Shown: positions 35,514-44,914, counted from the stretch's first letter. The stretch: 64,000 bases of DNA from Nisaea acidiphila (GCF_024662015.1 NZ_CP102480.1:1770501-1834500); one strand, 5' to 3'. Numbers and translations: made by a program. Notes: generated by a model from the sequence alone, not told the origin.

Positions 35514-35771
35514 TTATGCGGCGAGCATTTCGTCGAGCTTACCACTCGCGTCCAGCGCCGCCAATTCGTCAGAGCCGCCGATCCCGACACCGTCGATGAA
35601 GATCTGCGGCACCGTGTGACGACCCTCGGCGCGCTCCTGCATGGCCGCGCGCTTGGAGCTGCTCATGGTGACGTCGATCTCTGTAAAGGCGACGTCCTTG
35701 CTCTCCAGCAGCTTCTTCGCGCGCACGCAGAAGGGGCAGAACATGGTGGTGTAGATCTCGACCTCGGCCAT
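35514..35771 (-). CDS. grxC: Glutaredoxin 3 (dithiol type)
   Basis: An 85-residue glutaredoxin that reduces disulfides using glutathione. The active site is CPFC (TMFCPFCVRAKKLL), the cis-Pro lies in TVPQIFIDG and the glutathione-binding GGSDELAAL follows. ATG 35771 is chosen, removing a long in-frame extension that overlaps the upstream comF end and has no homology. It is probably co-transcribed with comF upstream and the nitrilase gene downstream. Confidence 0.96.
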   Translation of the reverse strand: MAEVEIYTTMFCPFCVRAKKLLESKDVAFTEIDVTMSSSKRAAMQERAEGRHTVPQIFIDGVGIGGSDELAALDASGKLDEMLAA

Positions 35772-35862
35772 TGAGGCAACTCCCTTGGATTCCTTACTGC
35801 CCGTCAGATGGGTGCGGTACGCCCGCGAATCCAGCATGTCGTCCCTCGCAGCGCAAGAGCCC

Positions 35863-36702
35863 CTAAAGAACGCGTGCAAGGGTCAGAAGATCGACGCGCG
35901 CCGCGCCGGCCTTCCGGCACGCCCGGATACAGGCATCGGCGGTCGCGCCGGAGGTCCAGACATCGTCGACCAGAAGCAGGTTGCGTCCCGCCAGCCGCTG
36001 CCGCCGGGAGTGGCGGACCGCGAAGGCCGCGCGAACATTCTCGCGCCGGGCCAATCTGCCCAGCCCGCCCTGGCTGGGCGTCGAGCGGACACGCTCAAGC
36101 GAAAGAGCGTCCCAGCGGAGCCCGGTAATCCGCGCGAGAGCGGCTGCGAGCCCGGCCGACTGGTTGAAACCCCGGCGGATCCGGCGCCAGGGATGCAACG
36201 GCACCGGCAGGATGACCGGTGCGTCATGTAACAGCTCGCCTCCGGCAGCTGCCATCCAGCACGCGAAGAGCCGGGCCAGACTCTCATCTCCACCATGCTT
36301 GAAACTGAGGACCAGTTCCCGGCTTGCATCGTCATATGCCAGCGCAGCACGCGCGCTCCCGAAGAGTGGCCGGCTGGCGATGCAGGCGCCGCAGAGCGCG
36401 TCCGCGCCGACATCGTATTCGAACGGCAGACCGCAGCAGGCGCACCAGGGCGGGCCGAGGAAGGTCAGGGAGGACCAGCAGGCGGCACAGAGCGCATCGT
36501 CCGCAACCACCAGCGCACCGCATTTCTTGCAGCGCGGCGGCAGAACGAGATCGAACAATCTTCGTCCGGTCTGCAAGGATAGGGATCCGATCGAACCGAT
36601 CACGCCGCCGCCGCGCCTTTCGAAGTCCGGCCGCTCGCGCGTCCGGTCACCAGTCAAGCCGGGTCCGGCCCGGCTTTGGAGCCATGCGCGGGACAGAGAC
36701 AT
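35863..36702 (-). CDS. ComF-family phosphoribosyltransferase-like protein, 279 aa
   Basis: A ComF protein: an N-terminal zinc-binding part with four Cys pairs (CKKCG, CAAC, CACCG, CGAC, residues about 58-105) and a C-terminal PRTase fold with the PRPP-binding motif LLLVDDVWTSGATADAC and FNQSAGLAAALA. In competent bacteria ComF acts in DNA uptake; in non-competent ones its role is unclear. ATG 36702 gives the length listed, but GTG 36603 is an alternative start nearer the family's N-terminus. It is divergent from the methyltransferase with a 16-bp gap if 36702 is used. Confidence 0.9.
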   Translation of the reverse strand: MSLSRAWLQSRAGPGLTGDRTRERPDFERRGGGVIGSIGSLSLQTGRRLFDLVLPPRCKKCGALVVADDALCAACWSSLTFLGPPWCACCGLPFEYDVGADALCGACIASRPLFGSARAALAYDDASRELVLSFKHGGDESLARLFACWMAAAGGELLHDAPVILPVPLHPWRRIRRGFNQSAGLAAALARITGLRWDALSLERVRSTPSQGGLGRLARRENVRAAFAVRHSRRQRLAGRNLLLVDDVWTSGATADACIRACRKAGAARVDLLTLARVL

Positions 36703-36718
36703 TTCCCGGAACCGCGCG

Positions 36719-37663
36719 ATGGCCTATATCAGCGCCATGATGGATCAGATGCTCGTCTTCGACCGCCGCCAGGTCCGGCGCAACCGGGATCGCGCCGCGG
36801 CGGATTTCCCAGCGCACGATTTCCTCAAGCGGGAAGTCACCGAGCGCGTCGTCGACCGGATGCGCGACATTCAGCGGCGCTTTCCCCGCCTGCTCGACCT
36901 CGGCAGCCATGACGGATCGTTGCGGCAAAGCCTCGATCCCGAGCTCGGCGCCGAATGGGTCGTCAGCCTCGACCCGTCGGAACGGTTCGCCACCCTGGCC
37001 TCCGCTTCGGGACCATCGGTCGCCGCAGAGGAAGAGTTCCTGCCATTCGCGCCGGCGAGTTTCGATGCCGTTATCAGCTGTCTCTCGCTTCACTGGGTCA
37101 ACGATCTGCCGGGCGCTCTGCTCCAGGCGCGCCAGTGCCTGAAGCCGGACGGACTGTTCCTCGGCGCGATGCTCGGCGGCGAAACCCTGCACGAACTTCG
37201 CGCGGTGCTGACGGAGGCGGAGACCGAGGTGCTCGGCGGCGCCGGCCCCCGGGTCTCTCCCTTCGCGGAGCTGCAGGACGCGGCCGGACTGATGCAGCGG
37301 GCGGGTTTCGCCCTGCCCGTTGCCGACAGCGACCTGCTGACGGTCACCTACGCGAACGCTTTCCTGCTGATGCATGAGCTTCGGGGCATGGGCGAGGGCA
37401 ACGCGATCACCGCGCGGCGCAAAGGCACGACGCCGAAAGCCGTTTTCATGCGCGCGGCCGAAATCTACCATGAGCGCCATGCAGGCCCGGACGGACGGAT
37501 TCCTGCGAGTTTCCAGGTGCTCTATCTCACCGGCTGGGCGCCGCATGCCTCGCAGCAGCAGCCGCTCCGCCCCGGCAGTGCCGCACATCGGCTGGCCGAC
37601 GCGCTGGGCGGAACGGAACAGCCCGCGGGCGATCCCGCCGCGCCCGGGCGCAAGCCACACTAA
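36719..37663 (+). CDS. SAM-dependent methyltransferase-fold protein (NDUFAF5/BioC-like), 314 aa
   Basis: A class I methyltransferase fold with motif I LLDLGSHDGSLRQSL, the post-I acidic region and motif IV FDAVISCLSLHWVNDLPGAL. The sequence starting VFDRRQVRRNRDRAA is that of the bacterial group related to NDUFAF5, which in mitochondria hydroxylates an arginine of complex I; the bacterial role is not settled. ATG 36719 is used; ATGs at 36737 and 36740 are alternatives. Its neighbours comF, grxC and the nitrilase gene match the usual alphaproteobacterial order. Its stop overlaps that of the convergent carbonic anhydrase in CTAA. Confidence 0.9.
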   Translation: MAYISAMMDQMLVFDRRQVRRNRDRAAADFPAHDFLKREVTERVVDRMRDIQRRFPRLLDLGSHDGSLRQSLDPELGAEWVVSLDPSERFATLASASGPSVAAEEEFLPFAPASFDAVISCLSLHWVNDLPGALLQARQCLKPDGLFLGAMLGGETLHELRAVLTEAETEVLGGAGPRVSPFAELQDAAGLMQRAGFALPVADSDLLTVTYANAFLLMHELRGMGEGNAITARRKGTTPKAVFMRAAEIYHERHAGPDGRIPASFQVLYLTGWAPHASQQQPLRPGSAAHRLADALGGTEQPAGDPAAPGRKPH

Positions 37664-38322
37664 AAGCCGATATCGGTCCCCGGCAGCGCGATCTGGCGGG
37701 AAGTCAGTCCGTCGGTACCGCTGATGGAGCAATCGAGGTCGCGGATCCGGCCGTCCTCGAGGCCGTAAGCCCAGCCGTGCAGTTGCAGCGATTTTCCGGC
37801 CGCCCAGGTTGCCTGCACGATCGGCGTCCGTCCGAGAGTCTGAACCTGCGAGCGGACATTCAGTTCGCAGAGTTTCTTGTGTCGCTCTTCCGGATCCGCG
37901 CAGCCCTCTAGTTCACTCGCGTAGCGCTCCGCAACATCCCGGATCGGCTGCAGCCAGTGATCTACGATGCCATGCATCTTGCCGTCGACCGCCGCGTAGA
38001 CACCGCCGCAGCCGTAATGGCCGCAGACGATGACATGCTTCACACCGAGCACCTCGATGGCGAATTCCAAGACCGAGAGCATGTTGAGGTCGCCCGGATG
38101 CACCAGGTTCGCGACATTGCGGTGCACGAAGACCTCGCCCGGCGCCAGGCCGGTGATGACGTTCGCCGGCACCCGGCTGTCGGAACAGCCGATCCAGAGA
38201 TATTCCGGCGCCTGCAGGCCGGAAAGCTTCTCGAAATAGGCGGGGTCCTCGCGCAGCTTTCCCTCGGCCCACGCGACATTGTGTTGCAGCAGACTGGACA
38301 AATCCGGCACCGACACCCCCAC
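37660..38322 (-). CDS. Beta-class carbonic anhydrase, 220 aa
   Basis: A zinc enzyme interconverting CO2 and bicarbonate. The zinc ligands are C46 (with D48 and R50 in IGCSDSRVPAN), H102 and C105 in VCGHYGCGGVYA. The length and the insert SVLEFAIEVLGVKHVIV fit the clade containing E. coli Can. No signal peptide is present, so the enzyme is cytoplasmic. It supplies bicarbonate for carboxylases such as the acetyl-CoA carboxylase represented by accA in this window. It runs convergent to the methyltransferase. Confidence 0.96.
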   Translation of the reverse strand: MGVSVPDLSSLLQHNVAWAEGKLREDPAYFEKLSGLQAPEYLWIGCSDSRVPANVITGLAPGEVFVHRNVANLVHPGDLNMLSVLEFAIEVLGVKHVIVCGHYGCGGVYAAVDGKMHGIVDHWLQPIRDVAERYASELEGCADPEERHKKLCELNVRSQVQTLGRTPIVQATWAAGKSLQLHGWAYGLEDGRIRDLDCSISGTDGLTSRQIALPGTDIGF

Positions 38323-38387
38323 TCCATTCCGACCAAGTCCGGATGGGTATAGGGCGTCGGCAAAAAAACCGAAAGAGAAAGCGCGGC

Positions 38388-39221
38388 CTACCGAGCGAGA
38401 CCAGCTTCCGTCAGGTAAGCGGCCGCCTCCAGAATGCGGCTATGGTCACGGATTTCGATGATCAGACGCGGGTTCGAGGTCAGCGCGGAGAGCGCGCGGA
38501 ACACCGACGGCCAGCGGATCGTACCCTCGCCCATCACCCAGTGCCTGTCGGCATAGCCGTCGGCATCCTGCAGATGGATATGCTCAAGCATGTCGCCGGC
38601 GGCAGCGACGTAGTAATCCACCGGCGGCGCGCCGGTGGAACCGTGAGCGTAGTGTGCGTGGCCGGTATCGATCGAAACCCGCACCCTTTCGCTGTTGAAA
38701 GACTCCGCCAGGCGCACGCGCCAGCTCGGATCGACATCCTCGATGTTCTCGATCACCAGGGTAACCCCGACCTTCTCCGCTCGCGCGACGACATTGTCCA
38801 GCGTGGCATGAACCCGGGCGAACGCCTCGTCCAGATACCCGGCCTTGTTGCCGACATTGTTGTAATCCCAGGTGGTGAAAGGACTGTGCACGACCATCTG
38901 CGTGGCGCCTATTTCCTCGCAGACATCGAGCCCCTGCATCATCCGCTTCCGCACCACCTGGCGCACATCGGGATCCTCGGTGCCGATGGTGAAGCCCCAG
39001 AACGGCCCGTGAATGCCGAGCCGCCCTTTGTGCCCAACGAGCTGTTTGCCGATCTCGGCGGCGACCGGCTTCCAGTTCCCGTTCAGCAGGTCGGCCTTGA
39101 AAAAGTCCTGGATCTCCAGGTCGCGCTGTCCGTCGATCAGCCAGTCCCGGTATGTTGCCAGCATGCGGGTGGGCATCGCGGCGCCCAGAGTTGGCAGGGA
39201 CGTTGAGGCGGTATCGTTCAT
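38388..39221 (-). CDS. Sugar phosphate isomerase/epimerase-like TIM-barrel protein, 277 aa
   Basis: An AP endonuclease family 2/xylose isomerase-like TIM barrel. Metal-binding positions typical of the fold are visible: MVVHSPFT, VIENIED (Glu), SIDTGHAHYA (Asp and His), EHIHLQDADG and IIEIRD near the end. ATG 39221 is used because the upstream in-frame residues are not family-like. The substrate is unknown; the family includes isomerases and inosose dehydratases. It stands alone, 65 bp beyond carbonic anhydrase on the same strand. Confidence 0.88.
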   Translation of the reverse strand: MNDTASTSLPTLGAAMPTRMLATYRDWLIDGQRDLEIQDFFKADLLNGNWKPVAAEIGKQLVGHKGRLGIHGPFWGFTIGTEDPDVRQVVRKRMMQGLDVCEEIGATQMVVHSPFTTWDYNNVGNKAGYLDEAFARVHATLDNVVARAEKVGVTLVIENIEDVDPSWRVRLAESFNSERVRVSIDTGHAHYAHGSTGAPPVDYYVAAAGDMLEHIHLQDADGYADRHWVMGEGTIRWPSVFRALSALTSNPRLIIEIRDHSRILEAAAYLTEAGLAR

Positions 39222-39373
39222 GGGATCGGCTCCGGGTCGCAAAAGAGGCTGGACTGTGACGGTCGGGAGTTTGCCGCCGGTGCGGCCGCCGGAACAAAGA
39301 AATTTTAGAGACAGCACATCAAGCAACTTCTACGATACTTTCGAGGGAACGGCGCCATGCATCGGAGAATGCG

Positions 39374-39772
39374 ATGCCGATAGAAATCAACTACACGCGT
39401 TCAGGCATTTACCGGAAGTTCTCGGGTCATATCGATTTCGTCGACATCTTTCAGGCGAATGGAAAGGTATGGAGCCATCCTGAATGGGGCGGCTTCGAAT
39501 ACATGATCGACGATCTGCGTGATATCTCGACGACAAGCTTCTCCAGAAACGACGCCGATGTCACCGGCCGCATGCATATCCCGGCCGGGGCCACCAATCC
39601 GGGCCTCAAGGTCGCGGCGATATGTACTGACGCCCGAATTCTTTCCCTTCTGGAAGTCTTCGAGACACTTTTGGAGAAAGCCGGTTGGGAATTCAAAGTA
39701 TGCGCAACGCCTGAAGAGGCTTTCGGATGGGCCGGATCCGAGCACCGAGAAAATAACGCGACCGGCCGGTAG
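39374..39772 (+). CDS. STAS/SpoIIAA-like small protein, 132 aa
   Basis: A small soluble protein whose layout (IYRKFSGHIDFVDIFQANGKVW, then a WGGFEYMIDDLRDIST strand-helix unit, then LKVAAICTDARILSLLEVFETLLEKAG and CATPEEAFGWA at the C-terminus) matches SpoIIAA-like/STAS-type proteins. I recognise the fold only by its pattern. It is divergent from the TIM-barrel gene and convergent with the HD-GYP response regulator, so it may belong functionally to that signalling pair, though it is on the other strand. Ribosome site GGAG lies nine bases before ATG 39374. Confidence 0.75.
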   Translation: MPIEINYTRSGIYRKFSGHIDFVDIFQANGKVWSHPEWGGFEYMIDDLRDISTTSFSRNDADVTGRMHIPAGATNPGLKVAAICTDARILSLLEVFETLLEKAGWEFKVCATPEEAFGWAGSEHRENNATGR

Positions 39773-39840
39773 CTCTTGCAGAAAAGCCGGTAAACCGAAG
39801 GCGGGCAGCCACCTGAACTCTGATCATCAGCACAACCCGT

Positions 39841-41424
39841 TTAGGCGCGGGCCGCCGGCTGATCCATGAACCGGTCTCTGACCGATGCGATATCGTCCAG
39901 ACGGTCCATCAGAAGTTCGACACAGCGGGGATCGAAGTGACGGCCGCTCTCCGACTGCATCAGATCGACAATGCGTTCCAGTGGCCAGGCCTGCTTGTAG
40001 GCGCGCTCGCTGCCTAGCGCGTCGAAAACATCGGCAATCGCGGTAAGACGCCCGAAGATATGGATATCTTCGCCCTTCTTTCCGTTGGGATAGCCGGAGC
40101 CGTCCCACTTCTCGTGATGTTCGTGCGCGATTATGGCGGCTGCCTTGAAAATCTTCCGGTTCGACCCCGAAAGCATCTTATGGCCAAGCTCCGCATGCGC
40201 CTTCATGATCGCCCATTCGTCCGGATCCAGCTTGCCCGGTTTGTTCAGAACGGCGTCGGGAACGCCGATCTTCCCGATATCATGCAGCGGCGAGGCAAGC
40301 TTGATCAGCTCCACATTGTCCTCATCGAGACCGTAAGCTTCAGCGAGTATGCGGCTGATTTCGGCCACGCGTTTAACATGGTTGCCGGTCTCCTCGGACC
40401 TCGTTTCCACGGCCTCGCCAAGCATGTAGACGATCTCGCGCTGGGTATCGGCGACGTCCTCGTGCAGTTGGACATTCTCGAACGCGATCGAAACGTTCTG
40501 GATAAACATCTCAAGCAAACTGCGGTCGACCGGGTCGACAGTGCCAACGCCGGACATATAGGTGAGGTTGGTCGTTCCGTGGCGATCCTCGAAGAACCCG
40601 ACGAAGTCACCATCCTCATAGAGACTCTGACGCGCCGCGACCGCTTTTTCGAGGCGCTCGACAATTGCCGGTGACAGATGATCCCTGACATTGTCCCCGC
40701 TCAAATCTTTGAAAGCACCAGTGGCAGCCAGAACGCGGAGCGTCTCACCGGCATAGGTAGCCGCCAGCCCTCCTTGTTGGACGTCGTCTCTCAGGTAGAC
40801 GGCGCTCGGGTCGAAATGTAGCAGGGCGGTCAGTTGCTCAAGGGTTCCCGTCGCGAACTCGTTCATCGATTTGAGCTCGAAAATATTGGCCGAGGCCTTG
40901 ATCACCTGCTCCAAGCCGCGCCGGTTCTGATCGATCGTGACAATATCCCTGTAAGAGCGCAGCGAACTGCAGAGCAGAGTGTAAAGCTTCGTCGCCGTGA
41001 GGTCGGTCTTCTCTTTGTAATCGTTGATGTCGTATTCGGTAATGACCTTACGTTCCGGTGCCTGTCCCGGCTGGCCGGTCCGAAGCACGATCCGGGATTG
41101 CCAGTTGTCGAGCGTGTGACGGATATATTGCGCGACATCGAGGCCGGCATGCTCATTCTCCATGACGACGTCGAGCAGAATCAGCGCGGAGTCCGGATGC
41201 TCGGCCAGGACCTCCCGGGCCTCGGCGCCGGAATAGCAACTGATGAAACTCAACCCGCGCCCGGAAAATTCGAAATCCGCAAGGGTCAGCTTGGTGACAT
41301 CGTGGATGCCGGGGTCGTCATCGACGATGACGATCTTCCATTTGGCTTCCGTCTCCTCATGGCGATCGCCGTCTGCGGAGTCGGCCTCTTCGTCGGAAAA
41401 CAGCAGATCGTCATTATTTGTCAT
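39841..41424 (-). CDS. Response regulator with DUF3369 and HD-GYP domain, 527 aa
   Basis: The receiver domain (residues about 30-150) has the acidic pocket IVIVDDDPG and phospho-acceptor Asp in LILLDVVMENE. A DUF3369 domain of about 170 residues follows (RGLEQVIKASANIFELKSM). The HD-GYP domain (about 325-510) carries HD in HDIGKIG near residue 374 and the GYP motif as HHEKWDGSGYP near 435, with the additional metal ligands in place, so cyclic-di-GMP hydrolysis is likely. Its ATG lies inside the end of the kinase gene (11-base overlap), which makes the two a cognate pair. Confidence 0.95.
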   Translation of the reverse strand: MTNNDDLLFSDEEADSADGDRHEETEAKWKIVIVDDDPGIHDVTKLTLADFEFSGRGLSFISCYSGAEAREVLAEHPDSALILLDVVMENEHAGLDVAQYIRHTLDNWQSRIVLRTGQPGQAPERKVITEYDINDYKEKTDLTATKLYTLLCSSLRSYRDIVTIDQNRRGLEQVIKASANIFELKSMNEFATGTLEQLTALLHFDPSAVYLRDDVQQGGLAATYAGETLRVLAATGAFKDLSGDNVRDHLSPAIVERLEKAVAARQSLYEDGDFVGFFEDRHGTTNLTYMSGVGTVDPVDRSLLEMFIQNVSIAFENVQLHEDVADTQREIVYMLGEAVETRSEETGNHVKRVAEISRILAEAYGLDEDNVELIKLASPLHDIGKIGVPDAVLNKPGKLDPDEWAIMKAHAELGHKMLSGSNRKIFKAAAIIAHEHHEKWDGSGYPNGKKGEDIHIFGRLTAIADVFDALGSERAYKQAWPLERIVDLMQSESGRHFDPRCVELLMDRLDDIASVRDRFMDQPAARA

Positions 41425-44110
41425 GGCAAATCTCCGGTTCCAAGGGGAGCGTGATATCGAAGCGCGTTCCTTCTCCGGGATTGCTGAAACAGCGGATCGT
41501 TCCGGAAAGTTGCGTCGTCACGAGGTTGTAGACGATGTGCATTCCGAGACCGCTGCCGCCGGATCCGCGCTTGGTCGTGAAAAATGGCTCGAAAATATGC
41601 ATCCGTGTATCGGCATCCATGCCTTGTCCGTCGTCCTCGAAAGTCAACCGGACCTGATCATCCAGGCGGATTGTCCGGATCGAGATAGTCCCGCTCCCAT
41701 CGCTGTCAAATCCGTGAGCGAGGGCATTGACAAAGAGGTTCGAGAGCACCTGGGCGAACGCCCCGGGGAAGCTGTTGATGCGGACGTCCGCATCGGTTTC
41801 AAGATCCAAACCGACTTTCGGGTAGTTCGTGAGCTGCGGCCTGAGACTGTCGACCGTTTCTCGCAGATAGGAATCGACGTTAAAGGCCCGCCGCTCCTCG
41901 CTTGATTGATCGACGGCGACCTGCTTGAAGCTTCGGATCAGTTGCGCCGCGCGATGAAGATTGCTCTCGATAATCCGGGTTCCTTCGTCGGCGACGGACA
42001 GGTAACCATCGAACTGCGCGCGCCCGACGGCGTTGTTCGCGAGTGCGGCCCGAATCTTCATCGTTTCTTCGCGCACATGGGTGGCCGCAGTCACGGCGGT
42101 ACCCACAGGCGTGTTGATCTCGTGAGCCACACCGGCGACCAGACCGCCGAGCGACGCCATTTTTTCAGATTGGACAAGCTCATCTTGGGCAAGCTCCAGA
42201 TCCCAAAGCGCCTGCCTCAATCGCTCCTCGCTCTCCTTCTGTTCGGTTACGTCGACGGCGACTGTCACCACACTGCCTTCACCGGCCGGGTGGCGGCGGA
42301 CCCCAAATATTTTCCCAGAAACGGAATTGTATTCATGGATGCGCGCCGTCAGATTGCGCAGTCCGCCAAGGGCGCGCTGATACTTCTCCTCGGTATTTCC
42401 GGCCCCGAAATCCCCGCGCTCCACTAGGTAACGAAGCACGTCGCCATAGCATCTTCCGGGTTCGACCAGCTCCGCTGGCACATCGAGAATTTCGCGCATC
42501 CGGTCGTTCATCAGGACGATTTTCTCCGCCCTGTCCGTGAGCACGAACCCCGCGGGCGCGTTGTCGATGGTCGACCGGAGTTGCTGTTCCTTCTCGGACA
42601 GCTCCGCTTCGATGCGCTTCCGGTTCGAGATATCGAGATGCCAGACAATGGCGGCATGAGTGCCTGCAAAAACAATCGGGCGGGAATAATGCAGACACCA
42701 CCAGGTCGATCCGTCGCGCCGCGTGCGGAGCAGTTCCAGATCGGAGATCGGGTTCTCGGTGAAATTCGCCTGACGGACGATCTCGAGATCCTTCGGGTCT
42801 GCGAAGGTCTCGACCGCACCCCATTCCGAGAGCGGCGTACCCTCCGGGATCATGAACATCTTTGCCATCGCCTCGTTCGCATAGAGGCGCTTGTGGGCAT
42901 GCGGTTCGACGATCGTTATGCCGACGGGGCTGAGATCCAGGAGCTTACGCAGGTTGCTTTCGCTCTCCTTCAACCGCTCCGCGCTCTCCCTGAGTTCCAG
43001 TTCGGCAGAGCGCCGCTCGCTGATATCCCGGATAATCGCGCAGAAGAATATCCGCCCCGAAGCCTTGACCTCGTTTACCGACAACTCGACAGGGAACACC
43101 TCTCCGCATGCGCGACGAGCCGACACCTCCGCAGTGCGGCCCATGATCCGGCTTTGTCCGGAACGCAGATAATTGTCGATGAAACCCTGGTGCTTTGCCG
43201 CCACCCCGCTTTCCACCAGGGTTTCGGCCCGTTGACCGACCAAGGAATCCGGATCGTACCCGAACGTGTCCTTCACGGCCCTGTTGGCCGAGAGGATGCA
43301 TCCACCGACATCGATCGTGACGATGGCGTCGGCCGCGCTATCGACAATATTGCGATGCATGGCTTCGCTCAGCGCGAGTTCGGCCTGCATCGCTTCGCGC
43401 TTGGCTATTTCATCCTGAAGTTCTGAGGTCCGGCGGATGACGAGCTCTTCCTGGCGGGCGTTTAGCGCTTGGATCTCGGCCATGCGCTCGACCCGTTCGG
43501 TGACGTCTCTGATGGTGCCGAAAATCGCGGTCTTTTTGCCGCCTTCAAAAACCGGACCTTCTCGTGCCTCGACCCAGCGGACACTCCCATCCGCACGCTG
43601 AATACGGCACTCGGTGGCATTCTCACGGTCCGTTTTCCAGGCTTTCCGGAACCAGATATCCACTTCTTCTCTATCGTCGGGATGAACGATTTTCAGGAAT
43701 TCGGCCCAGCGAGGCGTCGCGTCCGTCCCTGTCAGACCAAGCAGCCGAAAAGCCTCCTCCGACCAGACGATTTCGTCGGTTTCGAGAATCCAGTACCAAG
43801 ATCCAATTCGGCCGATCCGTTCGGCGTTGCGCTGCGCGATTGCGTCTGCGAGCCGGTTGCCTCCCAGATCTTTGGCGGACACGCGCCCGGACCTTCGACG
43901 GGCAAGACCGATATAAAGAAAAAATGCGGCCGTAATCCCAGCCGCCGGAATCGCCGCCCAAGCTTCCGGCGCGGCGCCGGCGGTGCCCGGACCGGATATA
44001 TCCAACGCTGTCCAGAATAGGAACAGATTAGCCGCGGCGAGCAAACCGGCTCCAACCGCAAGTCCAAATACCAGTCCCCAACCTAGTCTAACGTCGGTCG
44101 CTATCTGCAT
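41414..44110 (-). CDS. Multi-PAS membrane sensor histidine kinase, 898 aa
   Basis: Two N-terminal membrane helices (residues about 8-35 and 45-65) with a short outside loop are followed by four PAS units: about 95-215 with a PAC (IGSWYWILETDEIVWSEEAF), about 255-370 (NIVDSAADAIVTIDVGGCIL), about 385-495 and about 500-620. The HisKA phospho-acceptor is in VAGVAHEINTP near residue 664, and the HATPase domain runs 770-890 with GSGGSGLGMHIVYNLV. It would phosphorylate the overlapping HD-GYP regulator. The signal is not readable; the PAS units may bind small molecules or FAD. The stop at 41414 lies inside the regulator gene. Confidence 0.94.
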   Translation of the reverse strand: MQIATDVRLGWGLVFGLAVGAGLLAAANLFLFWTALDISGPGTAGAAPEAWAAIPAAGITAAFFLYIGLARRRSGRVSAKDLGGNRLADAIAQRNAERIGRIGSWYWILETDEIVWSEEAFRLLGLTGTDATPRWAEFLKIVHPDDREEVDIWFRKAWKTDRENATECRIQRADGSVRWVEAREGPVFEGGKKTAIFGTIRDVTERVERMAEIQALNARQEELVIRRTSELQDEIAKREAMQAELALSEAMHRNIVDSAADAIVTIDVGGCILSANRAVKDTFGYDPDSLVGQRAETLVESGVAAKHQGFIDNYLRSGQSRIMGRTAEVSARRACGEVFPVELSVNEVKASGRIFFCAIIRDISERRSAELELRESAERLKESESNLRKLLDLSPVGITIVEPHAHKRLYANEAMAKMFMIPEGTPLSEWGAVETFADPKDLEIVRQANFTENPISDLELLRTRRDGSTWWCLHYSRPIVFAGTHAAIVWHLDISNRKRIEAELSEKEQQLRSTIDNAPAGFVLTDRAEKIVLMNDRMREILDVPAELVEPGRCYGDVLRYLVERGDFGAGNTEEKYQRALGGLRNLTARIHEYNSVSGKIFGVRRHPAGEGSVVTVAVDVTEQKESEERLRQALWDLELAQDELVQSEKMASLGGLVAGVAHEINTPVGTAVTAATHVREETMKIRAALANNAVGRAQFDGYLSVADEGTRIIESNLHRAAQLIRSFKQVAVDQSSEERRAFNVDSYLRETVDSLRPQLTNYPKVGLDLETDADVRINSFPGAFAQVLSNLFVNALAHGFDSDGSGTISIRTIRLDDQVRLTFEDDGQGMDADTRMHIFEPFFTTKRGSGGSGLGMHIVYNLVTTQLSGTIRCFSNPGEGTRFDITLPLEPEICHDK

Positions 44111-44229
44111 CCGTTGATCTGGCCCTGGAAATCATCAGGGCGGAACGGTAGCGCCGTGGTTGTTAAAAACCGGTAAAAGGCGACCGGTTGGAGAAGACAG
44201 CGCGTTAGGTCCTCGGATGGCCGGGGACG

Positions 44230-44261
44230 TCGTCCCGCCTCCACGAATAGAGACGGGACGA
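44230..44261. other. Inverted repeat in the yceI-kinase gap
   Basis: TCGTCCCG and CGGGACGA form an 8-bp perfect inverted repeat with a 16-nt loop in the 204-bp gap between yceI and the kinase start. No T run follows on either strand. It could be a weak terminator for yceI or an operator; apart from this repeat I see nothing in the gap. Confidence 0.35.
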
Positions 44262-44314
44262 GCAGAGGATGCTTGCACGCGAGACGCGGAAGCGCGCGCC
44301 TCGGGGAAAACCGG

Positions 44315-44884
44315 TTACTGACGAATCCCTTCGACCTCGAGAACCAGTTCGACGGGGGTCTTCGCGATCGGATTGGGCATGCCGAAATCTGCGGGGACAA
44401 TCGTCGCCGTGCCGGAGAAGCCCTGACGGAAACCGCCCCAAGGATCCTTGCCGCCGCCAACGTGGCTGGCCTCTATATCTACCGTCTTGGTGACGCCGCG
44501 GATCGTGAGATCGCCGGTGATCACGGCCGTCTTGTCCCCGGTCAGCTTGATCGTTTTGCTGACAAAGGTCGCCTTCGGATGGCTCGCCGCGTCGAAGAAA
44601 TCGTCGCTGCGCAGGTGATTGTCCCGCTCGGCGTGGTTGGAATTCAGGCTGTTCACGTCGATCTCCACCGACACCGTGGCGGCATCCGGATTGGCTTCGT
44701 CGAACTCGAACTGGCCGGTGAAGCTGTCGAACCGGCCTGTCAGCCAGGAGAAGCCGAGATGGCTCGCGCGGAAAGTGATCGAGGCATGCGCGCCTTTGGT
44801 ATCGATCACATAGGTTTCCGCCGTAGCGGGGACCGCCGTGAGGGCGAGCACAGCCAGAGCAAACGCGGTGAGAATCCGTTTCAT
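44315..44884 (-). CDS. Periplasmic YceI-family lipid-binding protein, 189 aa
   Basis: A lipocalin-like protein of the YceI family, secreted by a signal peptide (residues 1-22, cleavage after ATA). Conserved regions are YVIDTKGAHASITFRASHLGFSWLTGRF, DVNSLNSNHAERDNHLRSDDFFDAASHP and GDLTIRGVTKTV. The family binds isoprenoids such as ubiquinone-like lipids. The cytochrome b561 gene lies 30 bp upstream in the same direction, a common YceI-b561 pair. Confidence 0.95.
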   Translation of the reverse strand: MKRILTAFALAVLALTAVPATAETYVIDTKGAHASITFRASHLGFSWLTGRFDSFTGQFEFDEANPDAATVSVEIDVNSLNSNHAERDNHLRSDDFFDAASHPKATFVSKTIKLTGDKTAVITGDLTIRGVTKTVDIEASHVGGGKDPWGGFRQGFSGTATIVPADFGMPNPIAKTPVELVLEVEGIRQ

Positions 44885-44914
44885 TCAGGAACTCCTTAAT
44901 TACGGGAAAAGGGA

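Noticed and set aside
35981-36718. N-terminal extension of the methyltransferase by 246 codons
   Set aside because: The extension lies opposite comF and carries no homology; the family start is near 36719.
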